A DNA stretch of 64,000 nt from CADEDH01 sp039029735 (GCA_039029735.1 JBCCFL010000020.1:28456-92455); one strand, 5' to 3'; shown: positions 8,118 through 16,573, counted from the stretch's first letter. Program-made: numbers and translations. The notes: generated by a model from the letters alone, not told the origin.

Positions 8118-9466
8118 CCGATTCGTCGAGCCAAGCTGCGCCGCTCAACGGCGCCCCCGACACCGTTCGCCTCGTGGCCGACTACGTCGTGCCCGGCGAG
8201 GGCAGGGGCCTGGTGATCGCCGGGGGTGCGGTCGACATCGGTGCCGACGGTCGCATCACCGCCGTCGGTCCGGAGGCGGAGCTCGCCGCCTCCGAGCCCG
8301 CCCCCAGTCGAACCGAGCGTGTCGGTGGCCTCATCGCCCCTGGTCTGGTGAACGCCCACGCCCACACCCCCATGACGCTGGTGCGCTCGGTCGGCGACGG
8401 GCTACCCCTCGATCGCTGGCTCCGCGAGGGGGTGTGGCCTCTTGAAGGGCGCATGAACCCCGACGATGCCCGTGCCGGCATGCTGGCCGGATCGGTGGAG
8501 ATGCTGCTCGGCGGGGTGACGACGAGCTGCGAGATGTACCTGTTCGAGGGGGCGCTGGCCGATGCGACGCGCGACAGCGGGGCCCGGTTGGTGATGACCC
8601 CTGGCGTGATCGCGGCGCTCGCCCCCGATGGTGACGTCGGGCCCCGGATCGACGAGATTGCGATCTACCACCAGTCGAACCACGACCCTGAGGCCCGCCT
8701 CCACGTGGGCTTCGCCCCGCACTCGATCTATGACCTCAGCCCTGAGCAGTGCGGTGAGATCGCCGCCCGGGCCCAGAAGGCCGATGCGCTGTTCCACATC
8801 CACCTCGAAGAAACCCAGGCCGAACGTGATCTGGTGATCGAGCGCCACGGCGCCTCAGCCACCCAGCTTCTGGCCGATCACGGCGCCCTCGATGGTCAGG
8901 TTCTGGCCGCCCACGGCGTGTACCTCGACGCCGGGGATCGGCGCCTCCTGGCCGAGGCGGGGGCGGCGGTGGCCCACTGCCCGCAGTCCAATCTGAAGCT
9001 GGGGTCTGGCATCGCCGATGTGCCGACGTTGCTGGCCGATGGTGTCGGCGTCGGTGTCGGAACCGACGGACCCGCCTCGAACGACGATCTCGACATGTGG
9101 GAGGAACTGCGCCTCGCAGCGCTTCTCGCTCGCGGCTCTCACCGCGACCCCACGGTGATCGACGCCGCCCTCGCGTTCGAGCTCGCCACCAGGCGAGCGG
9201 CGGCGGCCATCGGCCTCGACGATGTCGGCGAGCTCAGGGTGGGGGCCTGGGCCGACGTGATCGCAGTCGATCTCGACCACCCCCGGATGACGCCGCGCCG
9301 TGACGACACCCTGCTCACGCAGTTGGTGTTTGCTGGCGCCCCCGAACTCGTTCGTCACGTGTGGGTGGCCGGCGAGCGGGTGGTACGCGACGGGGCGATG
9401 GTCGACCTGGATGTCGACGAGGTGCGCAGCGACGCCCAGCAACGCGCTCTTCGGCTGTCGTCGTGA
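8114..9466 (+). CDS. mtaD: 5'-methylthioadenosine/S-adenosylhomocysteine-type deaminase
   Basis: 450 residues, amidohydrolase superfamily (TRZ/ATZ, MtaD type). Metal and catalytic groups: HAH in GLVNAHAHTPM, FAPHSIY, His in FHIHLEE with the following Glu, His in LAAHGVY, and Asp in GVGTDGPASND. The family replaces the 6-amino group of adenine nucleosides by oxygen. Here the likely products are methylthioinosine or inosylhomocysteine. This fits the Asn/Ala purine pocket of the phosphorylase at 2596-3360: deaminate first, phosphorolyse second. Other 5'-modified adenosines, such as 5'-deoxyadenosine from radical-SAM enzymes, are equally plausible. It is translationally coupled to mtnA. Confidence 0.86.
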   Translation: MTDSSSQAAPLNGAPDTVRLVADYVVPGEGRGLVIAGGAVDIGADGRITAVGPEAELAASEPAPSRTERVGGLIAPGLVNAHAHTPMTLVRSVGDGLPLDRWLREGVWPLEGRMNPDDARAGMLAGSVEMLLGGVTTSCEMYLFEGALADATRDSGARLVMTPGVIAALAPDGDVGPRIDEIAIYHQSNHDPEARLHVGFAPHSIYDLSPEQCGEIAARAQKADALFHIHLEETQAERDLVIERHGASATQLLADHGALDGQVLAAHGVYLDAGDRRLLAEAGAAVAHCPQSNLKLGSGIADVPTLLADGVGVGVGTDGPASNDDLDMWEELRLAALLARGSHRDPTVIDAALAFELATRRAAAAIGLDDVGELRVGAWADVIAVDLDHPRMTPRRDDTLLTQLVFAGAPELVRHVWVAGERVVRDGAMVDLDVDEVRSDAQQRALRLSS

Positions 9467-9474
9467 GGTTGACA

Positions 9475-9513
9475 CGGAGCGTTAACAGCGCTCTGAACAG
9501 GTAAAACGCTCCG
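9475..9513. repeat. Inverted repeat between deaminase and importer genes
   Basis: Perfect 9-bp arms CGGAGCGTT (9475-9483) and AACGCTCCG (9505-9513) around 21 nt. A smaller GAGCG/CGCTC pair (9477-9481, 9489-9493) competes with it. There is no T-run after it, so it may be an operator or an attenuating hairpin rather than a classical terminator. A possible -10 box TACGCT lies downstream at 9565-9570. Confidence 0.4.
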
Positions 9514-9604
9514 ATCTTGGGTGGGTTCACCAGGGGTGCGGTTCCTCGTGTCGGTCCGCCCCGTTACGCTGCGCTCCGCTGACGACCAGTTTTGGAGAGG
9601 TTCT

Positions 9605-10792
9605 ATGCGCAAGAGACTGACAATGTTGTTCGCTCTGCTCGCGGTGTTCGCCTTGGTGGCGGCAGCGTGTGGCTCGGATGACACCGAAGATGCCGACAGC
9701 GGCAGCGATTCCGAGAGTGCCTCGGCCAGCGAGACCGCTGAAGAGAGCACCGACGACGCCGATGGCGACGACGAGGCGATGGCCGATGACGAGGCCATGG
9801 AGGACGACGAGGCGATGGCCGACGGCGGACCCTCGATCGGTCTCGTCTACGACATCGGCGGTCGTGGCGACCAGTCGTTCAACGACTCCGCTGCTGCCGG
9901 CCTCGAGCGGTCGGCCGCTGAGCTCGGTGCGACCTTCTCCGAGGCGTCGCCCAACGCGGACGGTTCCGACCGGGCCGAGCTGTTGCAGCTCCAGGCCGAC
10001 AACAGCGAGATCGTGATCGGCGTTGGCTTCCTGTTCGCCGACTCGGTACGTGAGGTTGCCGCCAACAACCCCGACGTGAACTTCGCCGTGGTGGACGACG
10101 CCATGCTCGACTTCGACAACGGCGCCGTGCCGTGGGGCGACAACATCGCCGGTCTGACCTTCGCTGAGGAGCAGGGCTCGTTCCTGGTGGGTGCCGCGGC
10201 GGCGCTCAACAGCGAGTCCGGCACCATCGGCTTCGTCGGTGGCGTGTGCTGCTTCGGCCTCATCGAGAAGTTCGAGGCCGGCTACGTGGCTGGCGCCCAG
10301 GCCGTGAACCCCGACATCGAGATTGTCACCAACTACATCACCGAGGCACCCGACTTCGACGGCTTCAACGCCCCCGACCGGGCCCGTGAGACCAGCCTCG
10401 CCATGTACGAGGCCGGCGCCGATGTGGTGTACCACGCGGCCGGCGGTTCCGGTGCAGGCCTGTTCGAGGCAGCCAAGGAGTACAGCGAGGCCAACGACAC
10501 CAAGGTGTGGGCCATCGGTGTCGACTCCGACCAGTACCTGACGGTTGACCCTGAGGTGCAGGAGTACGTGCTCACCTCGATGCTCAAGCGAGTGGACAAC
10601 TCGGTGTTCGAGATCGTCTCGGCCCAGGCCGACGGCAGCTTCGCCGCTGGCAACACCGTGTACGACCTCTCGACCGACGGCGTTGGCTACTCGACCTCGG
10701 GCGACTTCCTGAGCGACGACGCCATCGCCCAGCTCGAGGACTTCAAGGCTCAGATCGTGGCCGGCGACATCGTGGTGCCCACGGAGCCGTAA
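9605..10792 (+). CDS. BMP-family nucleoside-binding lipoprotein of ABC importer
   Basis: 395 residues. Signal peptide with lipobox VAAAC (Cys ~20), then an acidic low-complexity spacer of ~55 residues containing three near-copies of DDEAM, then a PnrA/Med/BMP periplasmic-binding domain: SIGLVYDIGGRGDQSFNDSAAAGLE near 78-102, FAEEQGSFLVGAAAA, TIGFVGGV, and VVYHAAGGSGAGLFEAA. Proteins of this family bind purine nucleosides for an ABC importer, encoded just downstream. Strong ribosome binding site GGAGAGG (9594-9600). Position next to the deaminase suggests that adenosine-type nucleosides, perhaps MTA or deoxyadenosine, are imported. An intrinsic terminator separates it from the ATPase gene. Confidence 0.9.
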   Translation: MRKRLTMLFALLAVFALVAAACGSDDTEDADSGSDSESASASETAEESTDDADGDDEAMADDEAMEDDEAMADGGPSIGLVYDIGGRGDQSFNDSAAAGLERSAAELGATFSEASPNADGSDRAELLQLQADNSEIVIGVGFLFADSVREVAANNPDVNFAVVDDAMLDFDNGAVPWGDNIAGLTFAEEQGSFLVGAAAALNSESGTIGFVGGVCCFGLIEKFEAGYVAGAQAVNPDIEIVTNYITEAPDFDGFNAPDRARETSLAMYEAGADVVYHAAGGSGAGLFEAAKEYSEANDTKVWAIGVDSDQYLTVDPEVQEYVLTSMLKRVDNSVFEIVSAQADGSFAAGNTVYDLSTDGVGYSTSGDFLSDDAIAQLEDFKAQIVAGDIVVPTEP

Positions 10793-10867
10793 GCCGCTCA
10801 CTGATCACAACGTCGACTGTTTCGCCTTCGTGAACACGAGGGCGAGCAGTCGCACAGCACTGTTCCA

Positions 10868-10912
10868 GAGAACGGGGGTGGGGTATCGTCCACTCCCGTT
10901 CTCGGGCTTTTC
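10868..10912 (+). terminator. Intrinsic terminator between binding-protein and ATPase genes
   Basis: Arms GAGAACGGGGGTGG (10868-10881) and CCACTCCCGTTCTC (10890-10903) form a 14-bp stem with one G-U pair and an 8-nt loop, followed by GGGCTTTT. Partial read-through would give more binding protein than ATPase and permeases. Confidence 0.8.
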
Positions 10913-10956
10913 GGCTCCACTCGGGCGGGCATCGGTGAGAACAGGGAAGGAGAGCG

Positions 10957-12483
10957 GTGGCACCCACGGATTCACCCCCGGCCATCGAACTGCGGGGCAT
11001 CACCAAACGGTTTCCCGGCGTGGTCGCCAACGACGACGTGAATCTCACGGTGGCGGAGGGCGAGATCCACGCCATCGTCGGTGAGAACGGCGCCGGCAAG
11101 TCAACGCTGATGAAGATCCTCTACGGCATGCAACCACCCGATGAGGGGGAGATGCTCGTCAAGGGCGAGCCGGTCCGGTTCAGCTCACCCGGTGACGCAA
11201 TCGCCCGAGGCATCGGCATGGTGCACCAGCACTTCATGTTGGCCGACAACCTCACCGTGCTGGAGAACATCATCCTCGGTGACGAGCCCCGGCGCCGTTT
11301 CGGCCGCATCGACTTCCGCGCCGCTCGCACCCAGCTCGAGGTGCTGAACTCGGCCTATGGCCTCGACGTCGACCCCAACGATCTCGTGGAGACCCTCGAG
11401 GTCGGCGAGCGACAGCGGGTGGAGATCATCAAGGTGCTCTATCGCGGAGCGCGGATCCTCATCCTCGACGAGCCAACGGCCGTGCTCGTGCCCCAGGAGG
11501 TGGAGGAGCTGTTCCGCAACATGCGTGAACTCAAAGAGGACGGGGCAACGATCCTCTTCATCGACCACAAGCTCGAAGAGGTGCTTGCCATCGCCGACAC
11601 CATCACGGTGCTCCGCCAGGGCAAGACCGTCGCCACCGTCGATCCCAACACCGTCAGTGCCGGCGACCTCGCCGAGCTGATGGTCGGCTCTGAGCTGCCG
11701 AGCCCCGAGACGGCCTCCACCGAAGTGTCCACCACACCGGCATTGCGCCTGGAGGGCGTGACCGTGCTCGATCTCGACGAGCGCCCGGTGGTGGAGGACG
11801 TGTCGCTCACGGTGCACGAGGGCGAGATCGTGGGCATCGCCGGCGTTGAGGGCAACGGCCAAGGCGAGCTGGTGGACGCCATCGTGGGGGTTGCAGAGAC
11901 GGTCACCGGCACCATCGAGCTCGGCAACGAGGACATCGGCACCTGGCCCGTGCGTCGTCGTCGAGACGGCGGGATCGGCTACGTTCCCCAGGACCGTCAC
12001 CGAGAGGGCCTGCTTCTCACCGCTCCGCTCTGGGAGAACGCAGCGCTCGGACACCAGACCAAGGCGCCCTACGCCCGTGGGCCCTGGATCGACCGCAAGG
12101 GTGCTCGGAACCACACCGAAACGATCGTGGACGATTTCGACGTGCGCACCCCGAGCATCGACACGTGCGCCCTTGCGCTCTCCGGTGGCAATCAGCAGAA
12201 GTTGATCATCGGCCGCGAGCTGACGGCATCGCCCAAGGTCCTCATCGCCGCCCACCCCACCCGCGGCATCGACGTCGGTGCCCAGGCGGCGGTGTGGGAC
12301 GACATCCGCCGGGCGCGGGGCGACGGTCTCGCAACGGTGCTGATCTCCGCCGACCTCGATGAACTCATCGGGCTCAGCGATCGGATTGTGGTGATGTTCC
12401 GGGGCCGGATCGTGGCCGAGGTGGATCCGGCCGACGTCACCCCTCGTGACCTCGGGGCCTACATGACGGGAGCGGCGCTGTGA
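10957..12483 (+). CDS. Nucleoside ABC importer ATP-binding protein, duplicated domains
   Basis: 508 residues with two ABC domains, as in RbsA or NupO. First domain: Walker A GENGAGKST (42-50), Q-loop HQHFMLADNLTVLENI, signature-like LEVGERQRVEIIK, Walker B LILDEPTAVL. Second domain has a changed Walker A (GVEGNGQGEL), canonical LSGGNQQK, and LIAAHPTRGID in place of the usual Walker B Glu. This asymmetry is normal in the family, where only one site hydrolyses ATP. Start GTG 10957 follows GGAAGGAGAG. The stop overlaps the first permease (GTGA). With 9605-10792 and the two permeases it makes a BmpA-NupABC-type purine nucleoside importer. Confidence 0.92.
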   Translation: MAPTDSPPAIELRGITKRFPGVVANDDVNLTVAEGEIHAIVGENGAGKSTLMKILYGMQPPDEGEMLVKGEPVRFSSPGDAIARGIGMVHQHFMLADNLTVLENIILGDEPRRRFGRIDFRAARTQLEVLNSAYGLDVDPNDLVETLEVGERQRVEIIKVLYRGARILILDEPTAVLVPQEVEELFRNMRELKEDGATILFIDHKLEEVLAIADTITVLRQGKTVATVDPNTVSAGDLAELMVGSELPSPETASTEVSTTPALRLEGVTVLDLDERPVVEDVSLTVHEGEIVGIAGVEGNGQGELVDAIVGVAETVTGTIELGNEDIGTWPVRRRRDGGIGYVPQDRHREGLLLTAPLWENAALGHQTKAPYARGPWIDRKGARNHTETIVDDFDVRTPSIDTCALALSGGNQQKLIIGRELTASPKVLIAAHPTRGIDVGAQAAVWDDIRRARGDGLATVLISADLDELIGLSDRIVVMFRGRIVAEVDPADVTPRDLGAYMTGAAL

Positions 12484-13622
12484 ATCTGGCAACGCTCGGC
12501 CGGCGAGTGGGACTGGCGCTGGCCGCACCGGCCATGGCCACCGCATTCGCGTTCTCACTGGCGGCGCTCGTGCTGATCGTGTCGGGGAGCGACCCACTCG
12601 TGGCCTTCGGCGAGATGCTCGAGAACGGCACGAGGCTCGAGACGATGGTCGACACCCTCAATCGCGCCACACCGTTGTTCCTCTCCGGCATTGCAGCGGC
12701 GATCGGGTTCCGGATGAACCTGTTCAACATCGGCGTCGAGGGCCAGTACCTCATGGCGGCATTCTTCGCCGCCGCCGCTGGCGGTGCCGTCGACCTCCCT
12801 CCGGTGCTCCACGTGGGCCTGATCCTGGTGGTCGCCGTCACGGTTGGCGCCACCTACTCGGGCATCGCAGGTGTGTTGAAGGTCACCAGGGGTGTGAACG
12901 AGGTGATCTCCACGATCATGCTCAACGGCATCGCCGTGGCTGGCCTGCTGCCATTCCTCGTGCGGGCCCTCGCCGACGACAGCGGCTCGGCCAACGTGCC
13001 CGGCACCACCGAGATCTCTGAGTCGGGGCGCATGCCGAGCCTGAACGGCGTGGTCGAGATCTTCACCCGGGAGATCGGGAAGGGCCGTGAGCTGAGCAGC
13101 GTGCTGCTGATTGCGGCGGCGGTGGGTGTGCTCTACCACGTGTTCATCAGCCGCACGAGGTTCGGGTTCGACCTCAGGGCATCTGGCATCAACCCCTTCG
13201 CTGCTCGGGTCGGCGGTGTTCCCCCGCAGCGGATGGTGCTCATCGCCATGCTGCTCTCCGGTGCCGCCGCCGGGCTTGTTGGCATGTTCGAAGTGCTGAG
13301 CGACAAGTTCAAGTACGACCAGAGCTTTGTCCAGGGTCTGGGCTTCGGCGGTATCGCCGTGGCGCTGCTCGGCCGGAATCATCCGATCGGCATCGCCATC
13401 GGCGCCGTCCTGTTCGGCTTCCTCGACGCCTCGTCGGGCGTGTTGCAGGTGAGCGGTTCGGCCTCTCGGGAGATCGTGGTGATCATTCAGGGCGTGATCC
13501 TCCTGGCCGCCGTTGTGGCCTACGAGGTGGTGAGTCGCTTCCGGGAGCGTGAGGAAGCTCGAATGGCGGCCCTCGCCCTGCAGGCCACACCCACCACCTC
13601 GAACGCCGGAGGTGCCGCATGA
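12480..13622 (+). CDS. Nucleoside ABC importer permease 1
   Basis: 380 residues, about 9-10 membrane spans, BPD_transp_2 family. Seen: SGIAAAIGFRMNLFNIGVEGQYLMAAFFAA, the EAA-like coupling region TRGVNEVISTIMLNGIA, and the late segments RMVLIAMLLSGAAAGLVGMFEV and GLGFGGIAVALLGRNHPIGIA. These are usual for NupB/YufP-type nucleoside permeases. Both ends overlap neighbours by 4 bp, so ATPase and both permeases are made in step. The C-terminus is short and polar. Confidence 0.9.
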   Translation: MNLATLGRRVGLALAAPAMATAFAFSLAALVLIVSGSDPLVAFGEMLENGTRLETMVDTLNRATPLFLSGIAAAIGFRMNLFNIGVEGQYLMAAFFAAAAGGAVDLPPVLHVGLILVVAVTVGATYSGIAGVLKVTRGVNEVISTIMLNGIAVAGLLPFLVRALADDSGSANVPGTTEISESGRMPSLNGVVEIFTREIGKGRELSSVLLIAAAVGVLYHVFISRTRFGFDLRASGINPFAARVGGVPPQRMVLIAMLLSGAAAGLVGMFEVLSDKFKYDQSFVQGLGFGGIAVALLGRNHPIGIAIGAVLFGFLDASSGVLQVSGSASREIVVIIQGVILLAAVVAYEVVSRFREREEARMAALALQATPTTSNAGGAA

Positions 13623-14884
13623 TGGAGCGCTGGAACGCCTGGCCCAGCTGGGCCCGGTGGATGTCCATCACCGCAGTTGGCGTGTTCATTCTGGCCACCG
13701 TGCAGCTGGTGGGGTCCGACACCGAGCAGTTGACGTCGGTGACCACCGCCCAAGCGATGCTGCGCTGGTGTGTGCCGATTCTGTTGGCCGGCCTCGGCGG
13801 GTTGTTCGCCGAGCGGGCCGGCGTGGTGAACATCGGCCTCGAGGGGATGATGATCCTCGGCACGTGGTTCGGGGCCTACGGCGCCTTCAACTTCGGCCCG
13901 TGGTGGGGGATCGCCTTCGGTCTCTTCGGCGGCGCGCTTGGCGGCCTGATCCATGCGATCGCCACGGTCAGCTTCGGTGTCGACCACATCGTGTCGGGTG
14001 TGGCGATCAACATCTTGTTCGGCCCAGGCGGTGCTACCCGCTACCTGTCCGACCAGATCTTCAGCACCTACGAGGGTGGCGCCATCACCCAGTCCCCGCG
14101 GGTGGACCGAGTGGGGAGCTTCACGATGCCGTTCCTCGCCGGAGGCAACATCGGGAGTTGGGAGTCCCCGGACTTACTCGGCTGGCTAGACGATCAGGGC
14201 TGGTTCTACATCTCCGACATCGCTGGCCTCACCAAGGGGTTGATGGCCCAGATCTCGCTGTTCACCCTGCTGGCGCTGGCCCTCGTCCCGATCTCGGGAT
14301 GGGTGCTGTGGCGCACCCGGTTCGGGCTGCGCCTCCGCATCGCTGGTGAGGATCCGGTGGCCGGTGAAACGCTCGGCGTCAACATCTACCGGCACAAGTA
14401 CGCCGGGGTGATCATCAGCGGGGCCCTGGCCGGCCTCGCCGGTGCGTTCATCGTGATCGAGCTCACCGGCATCTACCGGGAAGGACAGACGAACGGCCGC
14501 GGCTTCATCGGCCTGGCCGCCCTCATCTTCGGCAACTACCGGCCGGGCGGCATCCTCGCCGGGTCACTGCTGTTCGCCTACCCCGACGGCATCTCGCTCC
14601 GTGATCTCGACGGCAGTGCCACCCACGCACTGCTCGCCGTGATCGCCGTGGTGCTCACCGGCGTGTTCATCTTTTCGCTCGTGCGTCAGAAGCGAACTGA
14701 CGCCGCCATCGCCCTGGCCTTCGCCCTCGGCGCAGCGATCTGGTACGGCGTGACCGACGAGGCGCCGACGTGGCTGCCCAACATCATGCCGTTCGTGTTC
14801 GTGCTCCTCGTGCTGGTGTTCAACAGTCAACGGCTCCGCATGCCGAAGGCGTCGGGCATGGTGTACCGCAAGGGCGAGACCTGA
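13619..14884 (+). CDS. Nucleoside ABC importer permease 2
   Basis: 421 residues, second BPD_transp_2 permease (NupC/YufQ type). Seen: PILLAGLGGLFAERAGVVNIGLEGMMILGTWFG, FGVDHIVSGVAINILFGPGG (coupling region), and GFIGLAALIFGNYRPGGILAGSLLF. Compared with the usual ~310-320 residues it carries an extra loop of about 60 residues (14060-14220) and an extended C-terminus with two more spans. It forms a heterodimer with the preceding permease. Its stop codon shares one base with the next start (TGATG). Confidence 0.9.
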   Translation: MMERWNAWPSWARWMSITAVGVFILATVQLVGSDTEQLTSVTTAQAMLRWCVPILLAGLGGLFAERAGVVNIGLEGMMILGTWFGAYGAFNFGPWWGIAFGLFGGALGGLIHAIATVSFGVDHIVSGVAINILFGPGGATRYLSDQIFSTYEGGAITQSPRVDRVGSFTMPFLAGGNIGSWESPDLLGWLDDQGWFYISDIAGLTKGLMAQISLFTLLALALVPISGWVLWRTRFGLRLRIAGEDPVAGETLGVNIYRHKYAGVIISGALAGLAGAFIVIELTGIYREGQTNGRGFIGLAALIFGNYRPGGILAGSLLFAYPDGISLRDLDGSATHALLAVIAVVLTGVFIFSLVRQKRTDAAIALAFALGAAIWYGVTDEAPTWLPNIMPFVFVLLVLVFNSQRLRMPKASGMVYRKGET

Positions 14885-15699
14885 TGGGTGTGCTGTCGCC
14901 GACCCAGCTCGAGAGCTGGGAACGCGACGGCGTGCTCGTGCTGCCAGGGTTCTACTCCGCCGCCGATTGCTCGGCGCTGCAGGCGAGGGCCGCCACGCTC
15001 ATGGCGTCGGCCACCGAAGCCGACGCCCCCGTGATCTTCTCCTCCGACGACCAGGGCCACGCCCGCGACGAGTACTTCCTCACCTCGGGCGACACCATCC
15101 GGTTGTTCCACGAGGCGGCCGACCCGTCGGTGGTCAACAAGATGGGCCACGCCATGCACGACCTCGACGGCGAGTTCAGTGCCTTCAGCCGAACCCCGGC
15201 GCTGGCCGGTTTGGCGGCCGATCTCGGGTTCGTCGATCCGAAACTGCTGCAGTCGATGTACATCCTCAAGGCCCCGGAGGTGGGCGGCGAGGTCACCTGG
15301 CACACCGACCACACGTTCCTGTGGACCGATCCCGCCTCGGTGGTGGGGTTCTGGGTGGCGCTCGACGAGGCGACCGAGGAGAACGGATGCCTGTGGTGCC
15401 TGCCCGGTGGCCACCGCGCCCCGGTACGGAGCCGGTTCCGGCGGGCCCCCGCGGGCGGCACCGTGATGGACGTGTTCGACCCGGATCCATACGACGCCAC
15501 CCACGCTCGGCCGCTGCCCGCAGCGGTGGGGACGCTGGTGGTTCTACATGGCCGGTTGCCGCACTGGTCGGCGCCGAACACCTCGTCGTCGCCCCGCCAC
15601 GCCTACACGCTGCACGTGATCGAGGGCCAGGCCACCTATCCGGCCGACAACTGGCTCCAGCGGCCCGACATGCCGCTGCGGGGGTTCGAGGCGAGCTGA
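14884..15699 (+). CDS. Phytanoyl-CoA dioxygenase-family protein
   Basis: 271 residues, Fe(II)/2-oxoglutarate-dependent oxygenase of the PhyH family. Seen: ESWERDGVLVLPGFYSAADC at the start, iron ligands His and Asp in VTWHTDHTFLWTD, the distal His in LHGRLPHWSAPNTS, and 2-oxoglutarate-binding Arg in SPRHAYTLHV. The reaction is hydroxylation of a small metabolite. The substrate is unknown, and the family also includes ectoine and halogenase-like members. The start codon overlaps the permease stop, so it is the last gene of the importer operon. This hints that an imported or salvaged compound is its substrate, but that is inference. Confidence 0.83.
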   Translation: MGVLSPTQLESWERDGVLVLPGFYSAADCSALQARAATLMASATEADAPVIFSSDDQGHARDEYFLTSGDTIRLFHEAADPSVVNKMGHAMHDLDGEFSAFSRTPALAGLAADLGFVDPKLLQSMYILKAPEVGGEVTWHTDHTFLWTDPASVVGFWVALDEATEENGCLWCLPGGHRAPVRSRFRRAPAGGTVMDVFDPDPYDATHARPLPAAVGTLVVLHGRLPHWSAPNTSSSPRHAYTLHVIEGQATYPADNWLQRPDMPLRGFEAS

Positions 15700-15743
15700 A
15701 TGGCCAAAGAGCGCATCGGCCGGTCGAAGCGCTGAACCTGCGA

Positions 15744-15749
15744 TAGCGT
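15744..15749 (+). promoter_or_regulatory. -10 box TAGCGT, leaderless start of dedA-like gene
   Basis: TAGCGT ends 8 nt before the GTG at 15758. No ribosome binding site is seen. Confidence 0.5.
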
Positions 15750-15757
15750 CGACTGCG

Positions 15758-16573
15758 GTGACCGAACTGCTTGATCTCATCAACGAGGTCGTCGCATACC
15801 TGGAAACGCTGTCGTCGACGCCCTGGTACTACCTCGTCATCGGGGCCATCGCCTTTCTCGACTCGGTGTTCCCGGTCGTTCCGAGCGAGACCACGGTGAT
15901 CCTCGGTGGCATCGCGGCCGGTCAGAACAAGCTGTCCATCTTCCTCGTGATCCTGATCGGTGCCCTTGGCGCCTACGCCGGCGACTCGTTCAGCTACTTC
16001 CTGGGCAACCGCACCGGCCCCTACGTGCAGCGATGGATCTTCCGCGGCGAGCAGGGTCAGGCGCGCCTCGAGCGGGCCGGGGAGCAGATCCGGCGCCGGG
16101 GCGGGCTGCTCCTGATCACCGCTCGCTTCATCCCCGGTGGCCGCACGGCCCTCACCTTCACGTGCGGGGTGACCCGTCAACCGTTCCTCCAGTGGTTCAC
16201 CCGTTGGGACCTGCTGGCGGTGTTCGTGTGGGCAAGCTACGCCGGCCTCCTCGGCTTCTTCTTCGGCGAACGCTTCGAGGACGACCACACCCGGGCGTTC
16301 TGGTGGGCCTTCGGCACCGCCCTCAGCGTCACTGCGCTGATCGAGGTGGTCCGCTATGTGCGTGGCCGGCTTCGGGGCCAGCCCGACCAGGAGGCCCAGG
16401 CCGACGGCAACGCCGAGGCTGATGGCAATGCCCAGGCCCACGACAAGGCCGAGGTCGATGACGACGGTCCACCCGATGGCGATGCGCCGACGGACGATCT
16501 CGTCGAGCCCGTTTCCGACGAGGCGAGATCGCCGGAGGACGACTCGGCCGCAGGTGGTGTTGCGAGACGTTGA
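15758..16573 (+). CDS. DedA-family membrane protein with acidic C-terminal tail
   Basis: 271 residues. About five membrane segments in the first 200 residues, with the DedA signatures FLDSVFPVVPSETTVILGG, GAYAGDSFSYFLGNRTG and ITARFIPGGRTALTFTCG. DedA proteins are proton-driven transporters or flippases thought to return undecaprenyl phosphate or other phospholipids across the membrane. The last ~65 residues are unusual: a hydrophilic Asp/Ala-rich tail with repeated ADGNA, DDDG and DGDAPTDD, longer than in most members. It could be a flexible cytoplasmic extension. Single-gene unit with its own leaderless promoter. Confidence 0.88.
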   Translation: MTELLDLINEVVAYLETLSSTPWYYLVIGAIAFLDSVFPVVPSETTVILGGIAAGQNKLSIFLVILIGALGAYAGDSFSYFLGNRTGPYVQRWIFRGEQGQARLERAGEQIRRRGGLLLITARFIPGGRTALTFTCGVTRQPFLQWFTRWDLLAVFVWASYAGLLGFFFGERFEDDHTRAFWWAFGTALSVTALIEVVRYVRGRLRGQPDQEAQADGNAEADGNAQAHDKAEVDDDGPPDGDAPTDDLVEPVSDEARSPEDDSAAGGVARR

